Shown here one piece after another: positions 56,868 through 64,000 of a stretch of DNA of 64,000 nt. The DNA comes from Buttiauxella sp. B2. GTDB taxonomy: Bacteria > Pseudomonadota > Gammaproteobacteria > Enterobacterales > Enterobacteriaceae. Each line of letters begins with the position of its first letter. The first letter of the stretch is position 1. A model generated the notes under the pieces. That model was given only the letters and a program-made list of their open reading frames with translations, was not told the origin of the DNA and searched no databases. Both the position numbers and the translations under genes were made by a program. Where the stretch lies: NCBI RefSeq assembly GCF_006376615.1, contig NZ_VEXQ01000006.1:124001-188000 (forward strand). Reading direction: 5' to 3'.

Positions 56868-57616
56868 ACATCGACTTTAGCGGCAAACGTGTCTGGGTGA
56901 CGGGGGCGGGCAAAGGCATTGGCTATCATACTGCGCGGCTATTTAGCGAAGCTGGCGCGAAGGTGACGGGTTTCGATGTGGCGTTCCCGCTCGATGATTA
57001 TCCCTATGCCACAGAAATGCTGAATGTCGCGGATACCGACCAGGTTGCCAGTGTTTGCCAACGTCTTCTGAGCGATGAGCCGCAACTGGATGTGCTGGTC
57101 AATGCGGCGGGTATTTTGCGTATGGGTGCAACGGATGCGTTAGCGCTGCAAGACTGGCAGGACACCTTTGCCGTCAACGTTGGCGGCGCGTTCAATATGT
57201 TTCGCGTCGTCATACCGCGAATGCGCGAGCAGCGTAGCGGGGCGATTGTGACGGTTGCCTCTGACGCCGCTCACACGCCGCGCACCGGCATGTCTGCTTA
57301 TGGCGCTTCGAAAGCGGCGCTAAAAAACCTTTCTCTGACGGTTGGTCTGGAACTGGCACCGTTCGGCGTGCGCTGTAACGTGGTGTCGCCAGGCTCGACC
57401 GATACCGATATGCAACGTACGTTGTGGACATCACCAGATGCCGAACAGCAACGCATCAAGGGTTTCCCTGAACAATTCAAACTGGGCATTCCGTTGGGCA
57501 AAATTGCCCGTCCACATGAAATCGCCAGCACCATTATGTTTCTCGCCTCACAACATGCCAGCCACATCACCTTGCAGGATATTGTGATTGATGGCGGCGC
57601 AACGCTGGGAGCTTGA
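56864..57616 (+). CDS. entA: EntA, 2,3-dihydro-2,3-dihydroxybenzoate dehydrogenase
   Basis: 250 residues from the ATG at 56864 (MNIDFSGKRV). It is a short-chain dehydrogenase with TGAGKGIG for NAD binding, NAAGILRMGATD, and the catalytic YGASKAAL. The Gly/Ser-rich SPGSTDTDMQRTLW loop is typical of EntA. It oxidises the dihydrodiol to 2,3-dihydroxybenzoate. It overlaps entB by 4 bp, and entH begins at the next base after its stop. Confidence 0.97.
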   Translation: MNIDFSGKRVWVTGAGKGIGYHTARLFSEAGAKVTGFDVAFPLDDYPYATEMLNVADTDQVASVCQRLLSDEPQLDVLVNAAGILRMGATDALALQDWQDTFAVNVGGAFNMFRVVIPRMREQRSGAIVTVASDAAHTPRTGMSAYGASKAALKNLSLTVGLELAPFGVRCNVVSPGSTDTDMQRTLWTSPDAEQQRIKGFPEQFKLGIPLGKIARPHEIASTIMFLASQHASHITLQDIVIDGGATLGA

Positions 57617-58033
57617 ATGAGTATCTGGAAACGGCAGCTAACGCTTGATGAGCTAAACCGCACCAGCGTGGGAACCCTGGTTGAACACCTCGGCATTATT
57701 TACACGCGCATTGACGACGAAAGTCTTGAAGCGCAAATGCCGGTCGATAACCGCACTCAGCAGCCGTTTGGTTTGCTGCATGGCGGCGCATCGGTGGTGC
57801 TGGCGGAAACGCTGGGGTCGATGGCGGGTTTTTTGACAACGACGCAAGGGCAGTGCGTGGTGGGAACTGAGATTAATGCCAGTCATCATCGCGCGGTGGC
57901 GTCAGGTATGGTGCGTGGCGTATGCAAACCATTGCATCTTGGTAAGACTTCCCAGGTTTGGGAAATTGCCATTTTTGATGCCCGTGATAAACGTTGTTGC
58001 ACCAGCCGTTTGACGACGGCGACGCTGGGATAA
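57617..58033 (+). CDS. entH: EntH, proofreading thioesterase of enterobactin synthesis
   Basis: 138 residues; E. coli EntH (YbdB) has 137. It is a hotdog-fold thioesterase with [22 protein letters not shown], which contains the catalytic glutamate, and [19 protein letters not shown]. It removes wrongly loaded acyl groups from the EntB carrier domain. Last gene of entCEBAH; a hairpin follows. Confidence 0.96.
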   Translation: MSIWKRQLTLDELNRTSVGTLVEHLGIIYTRIDDESLEAQMPVDNRTQQPFGLLHGGASVVLAETLGSMAGFLTTTQGQCVVGTEINASHHRAVASGMVRGVCKPLHLGKTSQVWEIAIFDARDKRCCTSRLTTATLG

Positions 58034-58039
58034 TAATTG

Positions 58040-58066
58040 GTGGTGGGGGCTTTGCTTCTCCACCAC
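58040..58066 (+). terminator. Hairpin after entH
   Basis: GTGGTGG and CCACCAC pair across a 13-base loop shortly after the entH stop. No T-run follows, so termination is uncertain. Confidence 0.35.
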
Positions 58067-58271
58067 TCGACGCTTATTTGCCCTTACTCTCTCAAATATT
58101 GCAACTCTGTTGCCCTGCATTTTCCTCGCAAAGTGATCCCCTTAACAAGCTGATGTAAAGACCTGGTCAAACCACTGTATTATAACGTTTCAATATTGTT
58201 AAATCCGCGTGCTTGTTCTAGAACAAAACGGTAATACCGTCTACCTCTGGCTCTACACATGGAAAACAAAT
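58067..58271 (+). promoter_or_regulatory. cstA upstream region
   Basis: It contains the 14-bp perfect palindrome TTGTTCTAGAACAA at 58213-58226 and a probable -10 (TATTATAAC) near 58177-58186. In E. coli cstA is activated by cAMP-CRP and repressed in translation by CsrA; I see no strong CRP dyad here. Confidence 0.5.
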
Positions 58272-60377
58272 ATGAATAATCCAGGGAAACACCTCATATG
58301 GGCTGTGCTTGCACTGATAGGTGCATTCGCGCTCGGCTACATCGCACTCAATCGTGGTGAACAGATAAACGCATTGTGGATTGTGGTTGCTTCAATCTGC
58401 GTTTACCTCATCGCTTATCGTTACTACGGCCTGTTTATCGCTAAACGAGTCTTAACTGTTGATGCCACTCGTATGACGCCAGCTGTGCGCCATAACGACG
58501 GGCTTGATTACGTTCCAACCGACAAAAAAGTGTTGTTCGGCCACCATTTTGCTGCCATTGCTGGTGCGGGGCCGCTCGTTGGGCCAGTACTTGCCGCGCA
58601 GATGGGTTATTTGCCGGGTATGCTCTGGCTGCTGGCGGGTGTGGTGTTGGCCGGCGCGGTACAAGATTTTATGGTGTTGTTTGTCTCAACCCGTCGTGAC
58701 GGGCGTTCGCTGGGTGAACTGGTGAAAGAAGAGATGGGCAACACGGCTGGCGTTATTGCGCTGGTGGCCTGCTTTATGATCATGGTTATCATCCTTGCGG
58801 TGCTGGCGATGATTGTGGTGAAAGCGTTGACCCACAGCCCGTGGGGCACGTACACCGTGGCGTTTACCATTCCGCTGGCGCTGTTTATGGGTGTGTACAT
58901 TCGCTATTTACGTCCGGGACGCATTGGTGAAGTGTCGGTCATTGGTCTCGTAATGCTTATTTTCGCCATTATCTCTGGCGGTTGGGTCGCGGAAAGCCCG
59001 ACCTGGGCTCCGTACTTTGACTACACCGGCGTGCAACTGACGTGGATGCTGGTGGGCTACGGATTTGTCGCCGCTGTATTGCCAGTCTGGCTGCTGCTGG
59101 CGCCGCGTGATTACCTCTCAACCTTCCTGAAAATCGGTACCATTATCGGGCTGGCGATCGGCATTTTGATCATGCGTCCAACGCTTCAGATGCCATCTTT
59201 GACTAAATTCATTGACGGTACTGGCCCGGTCTGGACGGGTGACTTGTTCCCGTTCTTGTTTATTACTATCGCTTGCGGCGCGGTTTCTGGTTTCCACGCG
59301 CTGATCGCCTCAGGCACCACACCAAAAATGCTGGCTAACGAAAACCAGGCTTGCTTCATCGGTTACGGTGGCATGTTGATGGAGTCGTTTGTGGCGATTA
59401 TGGCGCTGGTTGCGGCCTGTGTTATCGACCCAGGCGTGTACTTCGCAATGAATAGCCCGATGGCCGTTCTGGCTCCGGCTGGCACCACCGACATTGTGGT
59501 ATCTGCGGCAAGTGTGGTCAGCAGTTGGGGTTTCCATATCACTCCTGATACGTTGACCAATATTGCTAACGAAGTGGGCGAGCAAAGCATTATCTCGCGT
59601 GCGGGTGGCGCACCAACGCTTGCAGTCGGGATGGCGTACATTCTGCATGGCGCGCTTGGCGGCCTGATGGATGTCTCGTTCTGGTATCACTTTGCTATTT
59701 TGTTCGAAGCATTGTTCATTCTGACGGCGGTTGATGCCGGTACGCGTGCTGCACGCTTCATGCTGCAAGATTTGCTGGGCGTTATTTCACCTGGGCTTAA
59801 ACGTACCGATTCGCTACCTGCGAACTTACTGGCAACCGCACTTTGCGTCATGGCGTGGGGTTACTTCCTCCACCAGGGCGTTGTCGACCCACTTGGCGGT
59901 ATCAACACCTTGTGGCCACTGTTTGGTATCGCCAACCAGATGCTGGCAGGTATGGCTCTGATGCTGTGCGCGGTCGTATTGTTTAAGATGAAGAGACAAA
60001 AATACGCGTGGGTGGCCTTGGTGCCAACCGCATGGTTGCTGTTCTGTACCCTGACTGCTGGCTGGCAAAAAGCCTTTAGCCCAGATACTAAAGTGGGTTT
60101 CCTGGCTATCGCTAACAAGTTCCAGGCGATGATCGACAGCGGCAATATCCCGGCGCAATACACCGAGTCACAGCTTTCTCAACTGGTGTTTAACAACCGT
60201 CTGGATGCTGGACTGACTATCTTCTTCATGGTGGTTGTAGTGGTGATTGGCCTGTTCGCCATTAAAACAGCGCGACAGGCGTTGAAATCTGACAATCCAA
60301 CCGCGAAGGAAACTCCTTACGAGAAGATGCCAGAAGACGTTGAACAGATTGTTGCGCAGGCTAAGAGCGCGCACTAA
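58272..60377 (+). CDS. cstA: CstA, pyruvate/peptide transporter (carbon starvation protein)
   Basis: 701 residues from the ATG at 58272 (MNNPGKHLIW), the same length as E. coli CstA; an upstream in-frame start at 58209 would pass through the promoter palindrome. It has many membrane helices and the CstA signature GHHFAAIAGAGPLVGPVLAAQMGY plus GAVQDFMVLFVSTRRDG. CstA is induced in carbon starvation and takes up pyruvate, with an older role proposed for peptides. It leads a cstA-ybdD-GTPase operon. Confidence 0.97.
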   Translation: MNNPGKHLIWAVLALIGAFALGYIALNRGEQINALWIVVASICVYLIAYRYYGLFIAKRVLTVDATRMTPAVRHNDGLDYVPTDKKVLFGHHFAAIAGAGPLVGPVLAAQMGYLPGMLWLLAGVVLAGAVQDFMVLFVSTRRDGRSLGELVKEEMGNTAGVIALVACFMIMVIILAVLAMIVVKALTHSPWGTYTVAFTIPLALFMGVYIRYLRPGRIGEVSVIGLVMLIFAIISGGWVAESPTWAPYFDYTGVQLTWMLVGYGFVAAVLPVWLLLAPRDYLSTFLKIGTIIGLAIGILIMRPTLQMPSLTKFIDGTGPVWTGDLFPFLFITIACGAVSGFHALIASGTTPKMLANENQACFIGYGGMLMESFVAIMALVAACVIDPGVYFAMNSPMAVLAPAGTTDIVVSAASVVSSWGFHITPDTLTNIANEVGEQSIISRAGGAPTLAVGMAYILHGALGGLMDVSFWYHFAILFEALFILTAVDAGTRAARFMLQDLLGVISPGLKRTDSLPANLLATALCVMAWGYFLHQGVVDPLGGINTLWPLFGIANQMLAGMALMLCAVVLFKMKRQKYAWVALVPTAWLLFCTLTAGWQKAFSPDTKVGFLAIANKFQAMIDSGNIPAQYTESQLSQLVFNNRLDAGLTIFFMVVVVVIGLFAIKTARQALKSDNPTAKETPYEKMPEDVEQIVAQAKSAH

Positions 60378-60396
60378 TCGGTCACTTTTCCTCACC

Positions 60397-60422
60397 TGGC
60401 CCTCTCCAGAAGGAGAGGGCCA
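60397..60422. repeat. Palindromic repeat between cstA and ybdD
   Basis: GGCCCTCTCC and GGAGAGGGCC form a perfect 10-bp stem with an AGAA loop, flanked by T and A that also pair. No T-run follows. Such palindromes are common dispersed elements in enterobacteria and may set the ratio of cstA to ybdD. Confidence 0.6.
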
Positions 60423-60446
60423 CTGGATTTAACCACGGGAGGCTCT

Positions 60447-60644
60447 ATGTTCGACACCCTCGCCAAAGCCGGTAAATACCTCGGTCAGGCCGCTAAATTG
60501 ATGGTTGGCGTACCGGATTACGACAACTACGTGCAGCACATACGGCTGACTCATCCAGAACAGACGCCTATGACATACGAAGAGTTTTTCCGCGAGCGTC
60601 AGGATGCGCGCTATGGTGGAAAGGGCGGCGCTCGCTGCTGCTAA
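60447..60644 (+). CDS. ybdD: YbdD, small CstA-associated protein
   Basis: 65 residues, as in E. coli. It is basic and ends in GGKGGARCC with two terminal cysteines. The paralog YjiX follows the CstA paralog BtsT in E. coli, and the pairing is conserved, so a role in the transporter's function or assembly is likely; the mechanism is unknown. GGGAGG precedes the ATG. The GTPase gene follows by 15 bp. Confidence 0.94.
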   Translation: MFDTLAKAGKYLGQAAKLMVGVPDYDNYVQHIRLTHPEQTPMTYEEFFRERQDARYGGKGGARCC

Positions 60645-60659
60645 CCTAAGGAATCTGAC

Positions 60660-61682
60660 ATGAATCAAGCGGTATCTGTCACCCTGTTAACGGGCTTTCT
60701 CGGCTCAGGGAAAACCACACTTCTTAACTACTTTCTTGCCCATAACGACAACCAACCCGTCGCTATTCTTGAGAACGAATTTGGGGCCGTAAACATCGAT
60801 GGCGCACTGCTCAGAGGCGGAGAAAACGTCAACGTTGTGGAATTAAGCAATGGTTGTGTTTGTTGCAGTGTGCGTGGGGAATTCACCGCAGCATTAAGAG
60901 AAATGCTGGATAAACGCGCGGCAGGCCTTCTGAAATTTGAGCGCTTGATTGTCGAAACTACCGGCCTTGCCGATCCTGCACCAATCGTCCAGACGTTCTT
61001 TGTCGATGAACACCTGCGAGACGCGTTACGCCTGGATGCGGTGATTGCTCTGGCAGATGCGGAACACATTGCACGCCAGCTTGATGAACATGCCGTTGCT
61101 GCGTCACAACTGGGTTTCGCCGATCGAGTCTTGCTGACCAAAGCGGATCGTGTTGACGATGAAACAAAGCAGCAGGCGCTGGAGCGTATTCATCGGATCA
61201 ACAACAAAGCCGATCTTTTTGAAATCGTTAACGGGGAATGCCCGGCAGAACTGTGGCTTGATCTTAATGCTTTTGAACTCACCGATAACATCGAAATGGC
61301 AGCAGGATTTCGCATTATCAGCGCTGATTTAGACCATCCCGTTAGTTTCCAACCGTTTCGTAAAAACTCAGCGAAACGCTCGTGGGACGACGCAATTCAG
61401 GCTCATGTATTTGATGCCGGAATGCTGGATGTGAAAAAAATTGGCGCATTCATGGAAAGCTGTATCGCGCGTTTTGGCAACGATATGCTGCGTTACAAAG
61501 GTGTGCTGGCGATTGCCGACCACCCGCAACGCCTTATCGTGCAAGGCGTGCATAAAGTGGTGGGCTTTGATTATGGCTCATCCTGGCATCCAACCGAATC
61601 ACGCGTTTCACGCCTGGTGGTGATTGGCCGTTATTTGCCAATTGACGAGCTGCGCCGGGAATTTGCTGCAACGGCTATCTAA
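60660..61682 (+). CDS. yjiA: YjiA-type GTPase (COG0523, G3E family)
   Basis: 340 residues. The N-terminal G domain has Walker A GFLGSGKT (12-19), the Walker-B-like ENEFG (39-43), the metal-binding CVCC (Cys66, Cys68, Cys69) and the guanine-specificity TKAD. The C-terminal CobW domain spans about 240-335. It resembles E. coli YjiA (318 residues) but is clearly divergent, so it may be a separate member of the family. E. coli has btsT-yjiX-yjiA; here the cstA-ybdD pair carries its own GTPase, absent after ybdD in K-12 (ybdH there). A metal-chaperone role is known for the family, not shown for this gene. Confidence 0.85.
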   Translation: MNQAVSVTLLTGFLGSGKTTLLNYFLAHNDNQPVAILENEFGAVNIDGALLRGGENVNVVELSNGCVCCSVRGEFTAALREMLDKRAAGLLKFERLIVETTGLADPAPIVQTFFVDEHLRDALRLDAVIALADAEHIARQLDEHAVAASQLGFADRVLLTKADRVDDETKQQALERIHRINNKADLFEIVNGECPAELWLDLNAFELTDNIEMAAGFRIISADLDHPVSFQPFRKNSAKRSWDDAIQAHVFDAGMLDVKKIGAFMESCIARFGNDMLRYKGVLAIADHPQRLIVQGVHKVVGFDYGSSWHPTESRVSRLVVIGRYLPIDELRREFAATAI

Positions 61683-61697
61683 GTTATAAATCAAGGA

Positions 61698-61771
61698 TGT
61701 GATCTTAAGCACGATTTTCATCCCTGACGAATAAAGCTGTTGTGTGAAACGAAGCAGTGTGTTTGTATAAA
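61698..61771 (+). promoter_or_regulatory. ilvB promoter with CRP-like site
   Basis: TGTGA-N6-GCACG at 61698-61713 resembles a CRP site (one perfect half), and TATAAA at 61766-61771 is a likely -10. E. coli ilvB is activated by cAMP-CRP. Confidence 0.5.
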
Positions 61772-61811
61772 TTTCGACGTTAAAAACGCGTAACTCATAT
61801 TCAGGACCCAA

Positions 61812-61910
61812 ATGACTACATTCACTCGCAACTCTGGCCTACTACTAACCGCGCTACCAGCCGCGGTGGTCGTCGTGCGTGTGGTGGTGGTCGTCGGCAA
61901 TGCGCCGTAG
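61812..61910 (+). CDS. ivbL: IvbL, ilvB operon leader peptide
   Basis: 32 residues, the same length as E. coli IvbL, with an identical ending VVVVRVVVVVGNAP. It has nine valine codons and five leucine codons (LLL at 10-12). Ribosome stalling at these codons when valyl- or leucyl-tRNA is short lets transcription pass the attenuator into ilvBN. The ATG is preceded by AGGACCCAA. The gene is short and easy to miss. Confidence 0.97.
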   Translation: MTTFTRNSGLLLTALPAAVVVVRVVVVVGNAP

Positions 61911-61935
61911 GGTCTGAATCAACGCATCGATTCCA

Positions 61936-61974
61936 AAACCCCGCCGGCGCAAACCGGGCGGGGTTTCTTGTTTT
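61936..61974 (+). terminator. ilvBN attenuator terminator
   Basis: AAACCCCGCC and GGCGGGGTTT form a 10-bp stem with an 11-base loop, followed by a T-rich tail (CTTGTTTT). It lies 25 bp after ivbL and 47 bp before ilvB. Confidence 0.9.
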
Positions 61975-62020
61975 AGTCCCCCGGCCAAAAGCGAAACGGC
62001 ACGAGAAGAAGGACTGGAGC

Positions 62021-63709
62021 ATGGCAATTTCGGAAAACCCACCGCAAGCAAACCGTATTACGGGCGCACAGTTAATCGTGCAACTGCTTGAGCACCATGG
62101 CATTAATACCATCAGCGGAATTCCCGGTGGCACCGTTCTGCCGCTCTACAACGCACTCAGCCAAAGCAAAAAAATCCGCCATATTCTGGCACGCCACGAA
62201 CAGGGTGCAGGCTTTATGGCGCAGGGAATGGCGCGAACTCAAGGCAAAGCTGCCGTGTGTATCGCTTGTAGTGGGCCTGGTGCTACAAATCTGGTTACTG
62301 CTATTGCCGATGCACGTCTCGATTCTATCCCGCTGGTGTGTATCACCGGTCAGGTGCCGAAATCGATGATCGGTACCGATGCTTTCCAGGAGGTCGACAC
62401 CTACGGCATTTCTATCCCCATCACCAAACATAACTATCTGGTTCGCGATATCGCTGAACTGCCACAGGTCATTTGCGACGCGTTCCGCATTGCTGAATCT
62501 GGCCGTCCAGGACCGGTATGGATTGATATTCCGAAAGACGTACAGACCGCTGAGATTGATATCAGCGAGTTACCGCCCGTTTCTGCACATACCCCTGCGC
62601 CACAGTTTGAAGCCCAACAGATTGCCGATGCTGCCGCGATGATTAACCAGGCGCAGCGGCCGGTGCTGTACCTCGGTGGTGGGGTTATCAATGCCCACGC
62701 TAACGCGTGCGTTCTGGCTGAGAAAGCCAACCTGCCAACCACCATGACGTTAATGGCGCTCGGTACCATTCCGGCAAAGCACCCGTTATCACTGGGGATG
62801 CTGGGGATGCACGGCGCGCGCAGCACCAATTATATTTTGCAGGAAGCGGATTTGCTGATTGTTTTGGGTGCGCGTTTCGACGACCGGGCGATTGGTAAAA
62901 CTGAAGAGTTTTGTCCGAATGCGAAAATCATTCACGTTGATATCGACCGTGCGGAACTGGGTAAAATCAAACAGGCTCATGTCGCGATTCGTGGAGATGT
63001 GGGTGAAGTGCTTGAGCAATTACTGCCAAAAATCGATGCCCAACCGCGCCAACAGTGGTTGCAGCAAGTTGCCGGTTTACAGCAAGAATTCCCATTCAAT
63101 ATGCCTGGTGTAGATAACCCGTTAACGCCATATGGCCTGATTAACGCAGCAGCGGCATGTGTGGATGACAACGCGATTATCACCACAGACGTAGGTCAGC
63201 ACCAAATGTGGGTGGCACAAGCATACCCGCTGAACCGTCCGCGCCAGTGGCTGACATCCGGCGGGTTGGGAACGATGGGCTTTGGCTTGCCAGCGGCGGT
63301 CGGTGCCGCACTGGCTGAACCGACGCGCAAAGTGCTGTGCTTCTCCGGTGATGGAAGCATCATGATGAATATTCAGGAGATGGCGACCGCAGCAGAACAT
63401 AATCTGGATGTGAAAATCATCCTGCTGAACAACCAGGCACTGGGGCTGGTGCATCAACAACAAACGCTGTTCTACCAACAAAATGTTTTTGCCGCGACCT
63501 ACTCAGGGCAAACTAACTTCCTGAAAATTGCTGAAGGTTTTGGCCTGGCGACGTGCGATTTGAATGCCGCAGAAAACCCACAGCAGGCGCTGCAAGAAGC
63601 TATTTCACGTCCTGGTCCGTGCCTGATTCATGTCCGCATTGATGCCAGTGAAAAAGTATTCCCGATGGTGCCGCCAGGTGCTGCCAACATTGAGATGATT
63701 GGAGAATAA
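62021..63709 (+). CDS. ilvB: IlvB, acetohydroxy-acid synthase I large subunit
   Basis: 562 residues, identical in length to E. coli IlvB. ThDP enzyme with the activating Glu60 (RHEQGA), Pyr domain (about 10-175), central FAD domain (about 195-345) and PP domain with the ThDP motif SGDGSIMMNIQEMATAAEHNLDVKIILLNN. It makes acetolactate from pyruvate, or acetohydroxybutyrate. It is the housekeeping cousin of Gcl in the same window. Cotranscribed with ilvN, 3 bp downstream, and controlled by ivbL attenuation. Confidence 0.98.
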   Translation: MAISENPPQANRITGAQLIVQLLEHHGINTISGIPGGTVLPLYNALSQSKKIRHILARHEQGAGFMAQGMARTQGKAAVCIACSGPGATNLVTAIADARLDSIPLVCITGQVPKSMIGTDAFQEVDTYGISIPITKHNYLVRDIAELPQVICDAFRIAESGRPGPVWIDIPKDVQTAEIDISELPPVSAHTPAPQFEAQQIADAAAMINQAQRPVLYLGGGVINAHANACVLAEKANLPTTMTLMALGTIPAKHPLSLGMLGMHGARSTNYILQEADLLIVLGARFDDRAIGKTEEFCPNAKIIHVDIDRAELGKIKQAHVAIRGDVGEVLEQLLPKIDAQPRQQWLQQVAGLQQEFPFNMPGVDNPLTPYGLINAAAACVDDNAIITTDVGQHQMWVAQAYPLNRPRQWLTSGGLGTMGFGLPAAVGAALAEPTRKVLCFSGDGSIMMNIQEMATAAEHNLDVKIILLNNQALGLVHQQQTLFYQQNVFAATYSGQTNFLKIAEGFGLATCDLNAAENPQQALQEAISRPGPCLIHVRIDASEKVFPMVPPGAANIEMIGE

Positions 63710-63712
63710 TCC

Positions 63713-63994
63713 ATGCAACAACTAACCGTTATTCTAGAACTTACGGTACGCAACCATCCTGGCGTCATGTCTCACATTTGCGGCCTGTTTGCTCGCCGTG
63801 CCTTTAACGTCGAAGGCATTCTCTGTCTGCCGCTCCCGCAGGGTGATCAGAGCCGAATCTGGCTGCAAGTGGTCGACGACCAGCGTCTTGAGCAAATGAT
63901 CAGTCAAATCGACAAGCTCGAAGATGTGGTGCAAATCCGGCGTGATGCCGATGGCGCAGGGGTGTTTGGGAAGCTGGCCGCGTTAGTGCAATAA
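63713..63994 (+). CDS. ilvN: IlvN, acetohydroxy-acid synthase I regulatory subunit
   Basis: 93 residues; E. coli IlvN has 96. A single ACT domain covers the chain: [31 protein letters not shown] binds valine and contacts IlvB. It activates the large subunit and gives feedback inhibition by valine. The stop codon is 6 bp before the window end, so the gene is complete. Confidence 0.97.
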   Translation: MQQLTVILELTVRNHPGVMSHICGLFARRAFNVEGILCLPLPQGDQSRIWLQVVDDQRLEQMISQIDKLEDVVQIRRDADGAGVFGKLAALVQ

Positions 63995-64000
63995 GTCAGT

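Noticed and set aside
1-64000. CRISPR arrays, tRNA/rRNA genes, insertion sequences, prophage genes
   Set aside because: No spaced direct repeats, cloverleaf-like CCA-ended segments, transposase or integrase frames were seen; coding density leaves only short gaps.

Overview
The window is chromosomal DNA from a member of the Enterobacteriaceae. Almost every protein aligns by eye along its full length with an Escherichia coli K-12 counterpart, but the gene order differs, so the genus is not E. coli itself. A Buttiauxella/Kluyvera/Klebsiella-like genus would fit, but I cannot fix it from the sequence alone. All genes look intact except qmcA, which is cut by the left edge. I see no insertion sequence, prophage, CRISPR array, tRNA or rRNA.

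Layout. (1) 1-6177: qmcA (partial), cnoX, ybbO, tesA, ybbA, ybbP. This covers membrane and protein quality control, a lysophospholipase/thioesterase and its divergent ABC transporter. The fetAB genes that separate qmcA from cnoX in K-12 are absent. (2) 6154-26129: a complete allantoin/glyoxylate catabolic block: allS, allA, allR, gcl, hyi, glxR, ybbW, allB, ybbY, glxK, allE, allC, allD, fdrA, ylbE, ylbF, ybcF. Allantoin is imported (YbbW), opened (AllB, AllC, AllE) and split either to glyoxylate (AllA), then glycerate and 2-phosphoglycerate (Gcl, Hyi, GlxR, GlxK), or oxidised to oxalurate (AllD), which the FdrA/YlbE/YlbF enzyme and carbamate kinase YbcF convert to oxamate, ATP, CO2 and ammonia. 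Two identical 17-bp operators, probably for AllR, lie before allA and gcl. (3) 26133-31878: housekeeping genes selU, purK, purE, lpxH, ppiB, cysS, with a PurR box before purE. (4) 31970-38972: an IprA-family regulator, ahpF and ahpC (peroxide reduction, with an OxyR-like site), an opgB-type phosphoglycerol transferase and gdhA. (5) 39073-58033: the full enterobactin locus entD, fepA, fes, ybdZ, entF, fepC, fepG, fepD, entS, fepB, entC, entE, entB, entA, entH, with Fur boxes in all three divergent promoter regions and no fepE. (6) 58272-63994: cstA, ybdD and a YjiA-type GTPase, then the ivbL attenuator and ilvBN (acetohydroxy-acid synthase I).

Blocks 4 to 6 bring together genes that are far apart in K-12 (ahpCF, gdhA, opgB, ent, ilvBN), so the window records several rearrangements. 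The most interesting points are an opgB-like gene facing ahpC across a 427-bp gap that carries an OxyR-like site, a second perfect dyad and a terminator with no gene behind it; an IprA-family regulator next to ahpCF; a terminator-shaped hairpin squeezed between fepA and entD that may be opened by reinitiating ribosomes; the intact oxamate-carbamoyltransferase operon; and a CstA-YbdD-GTPase operon. I found no wholly unknown gene system.
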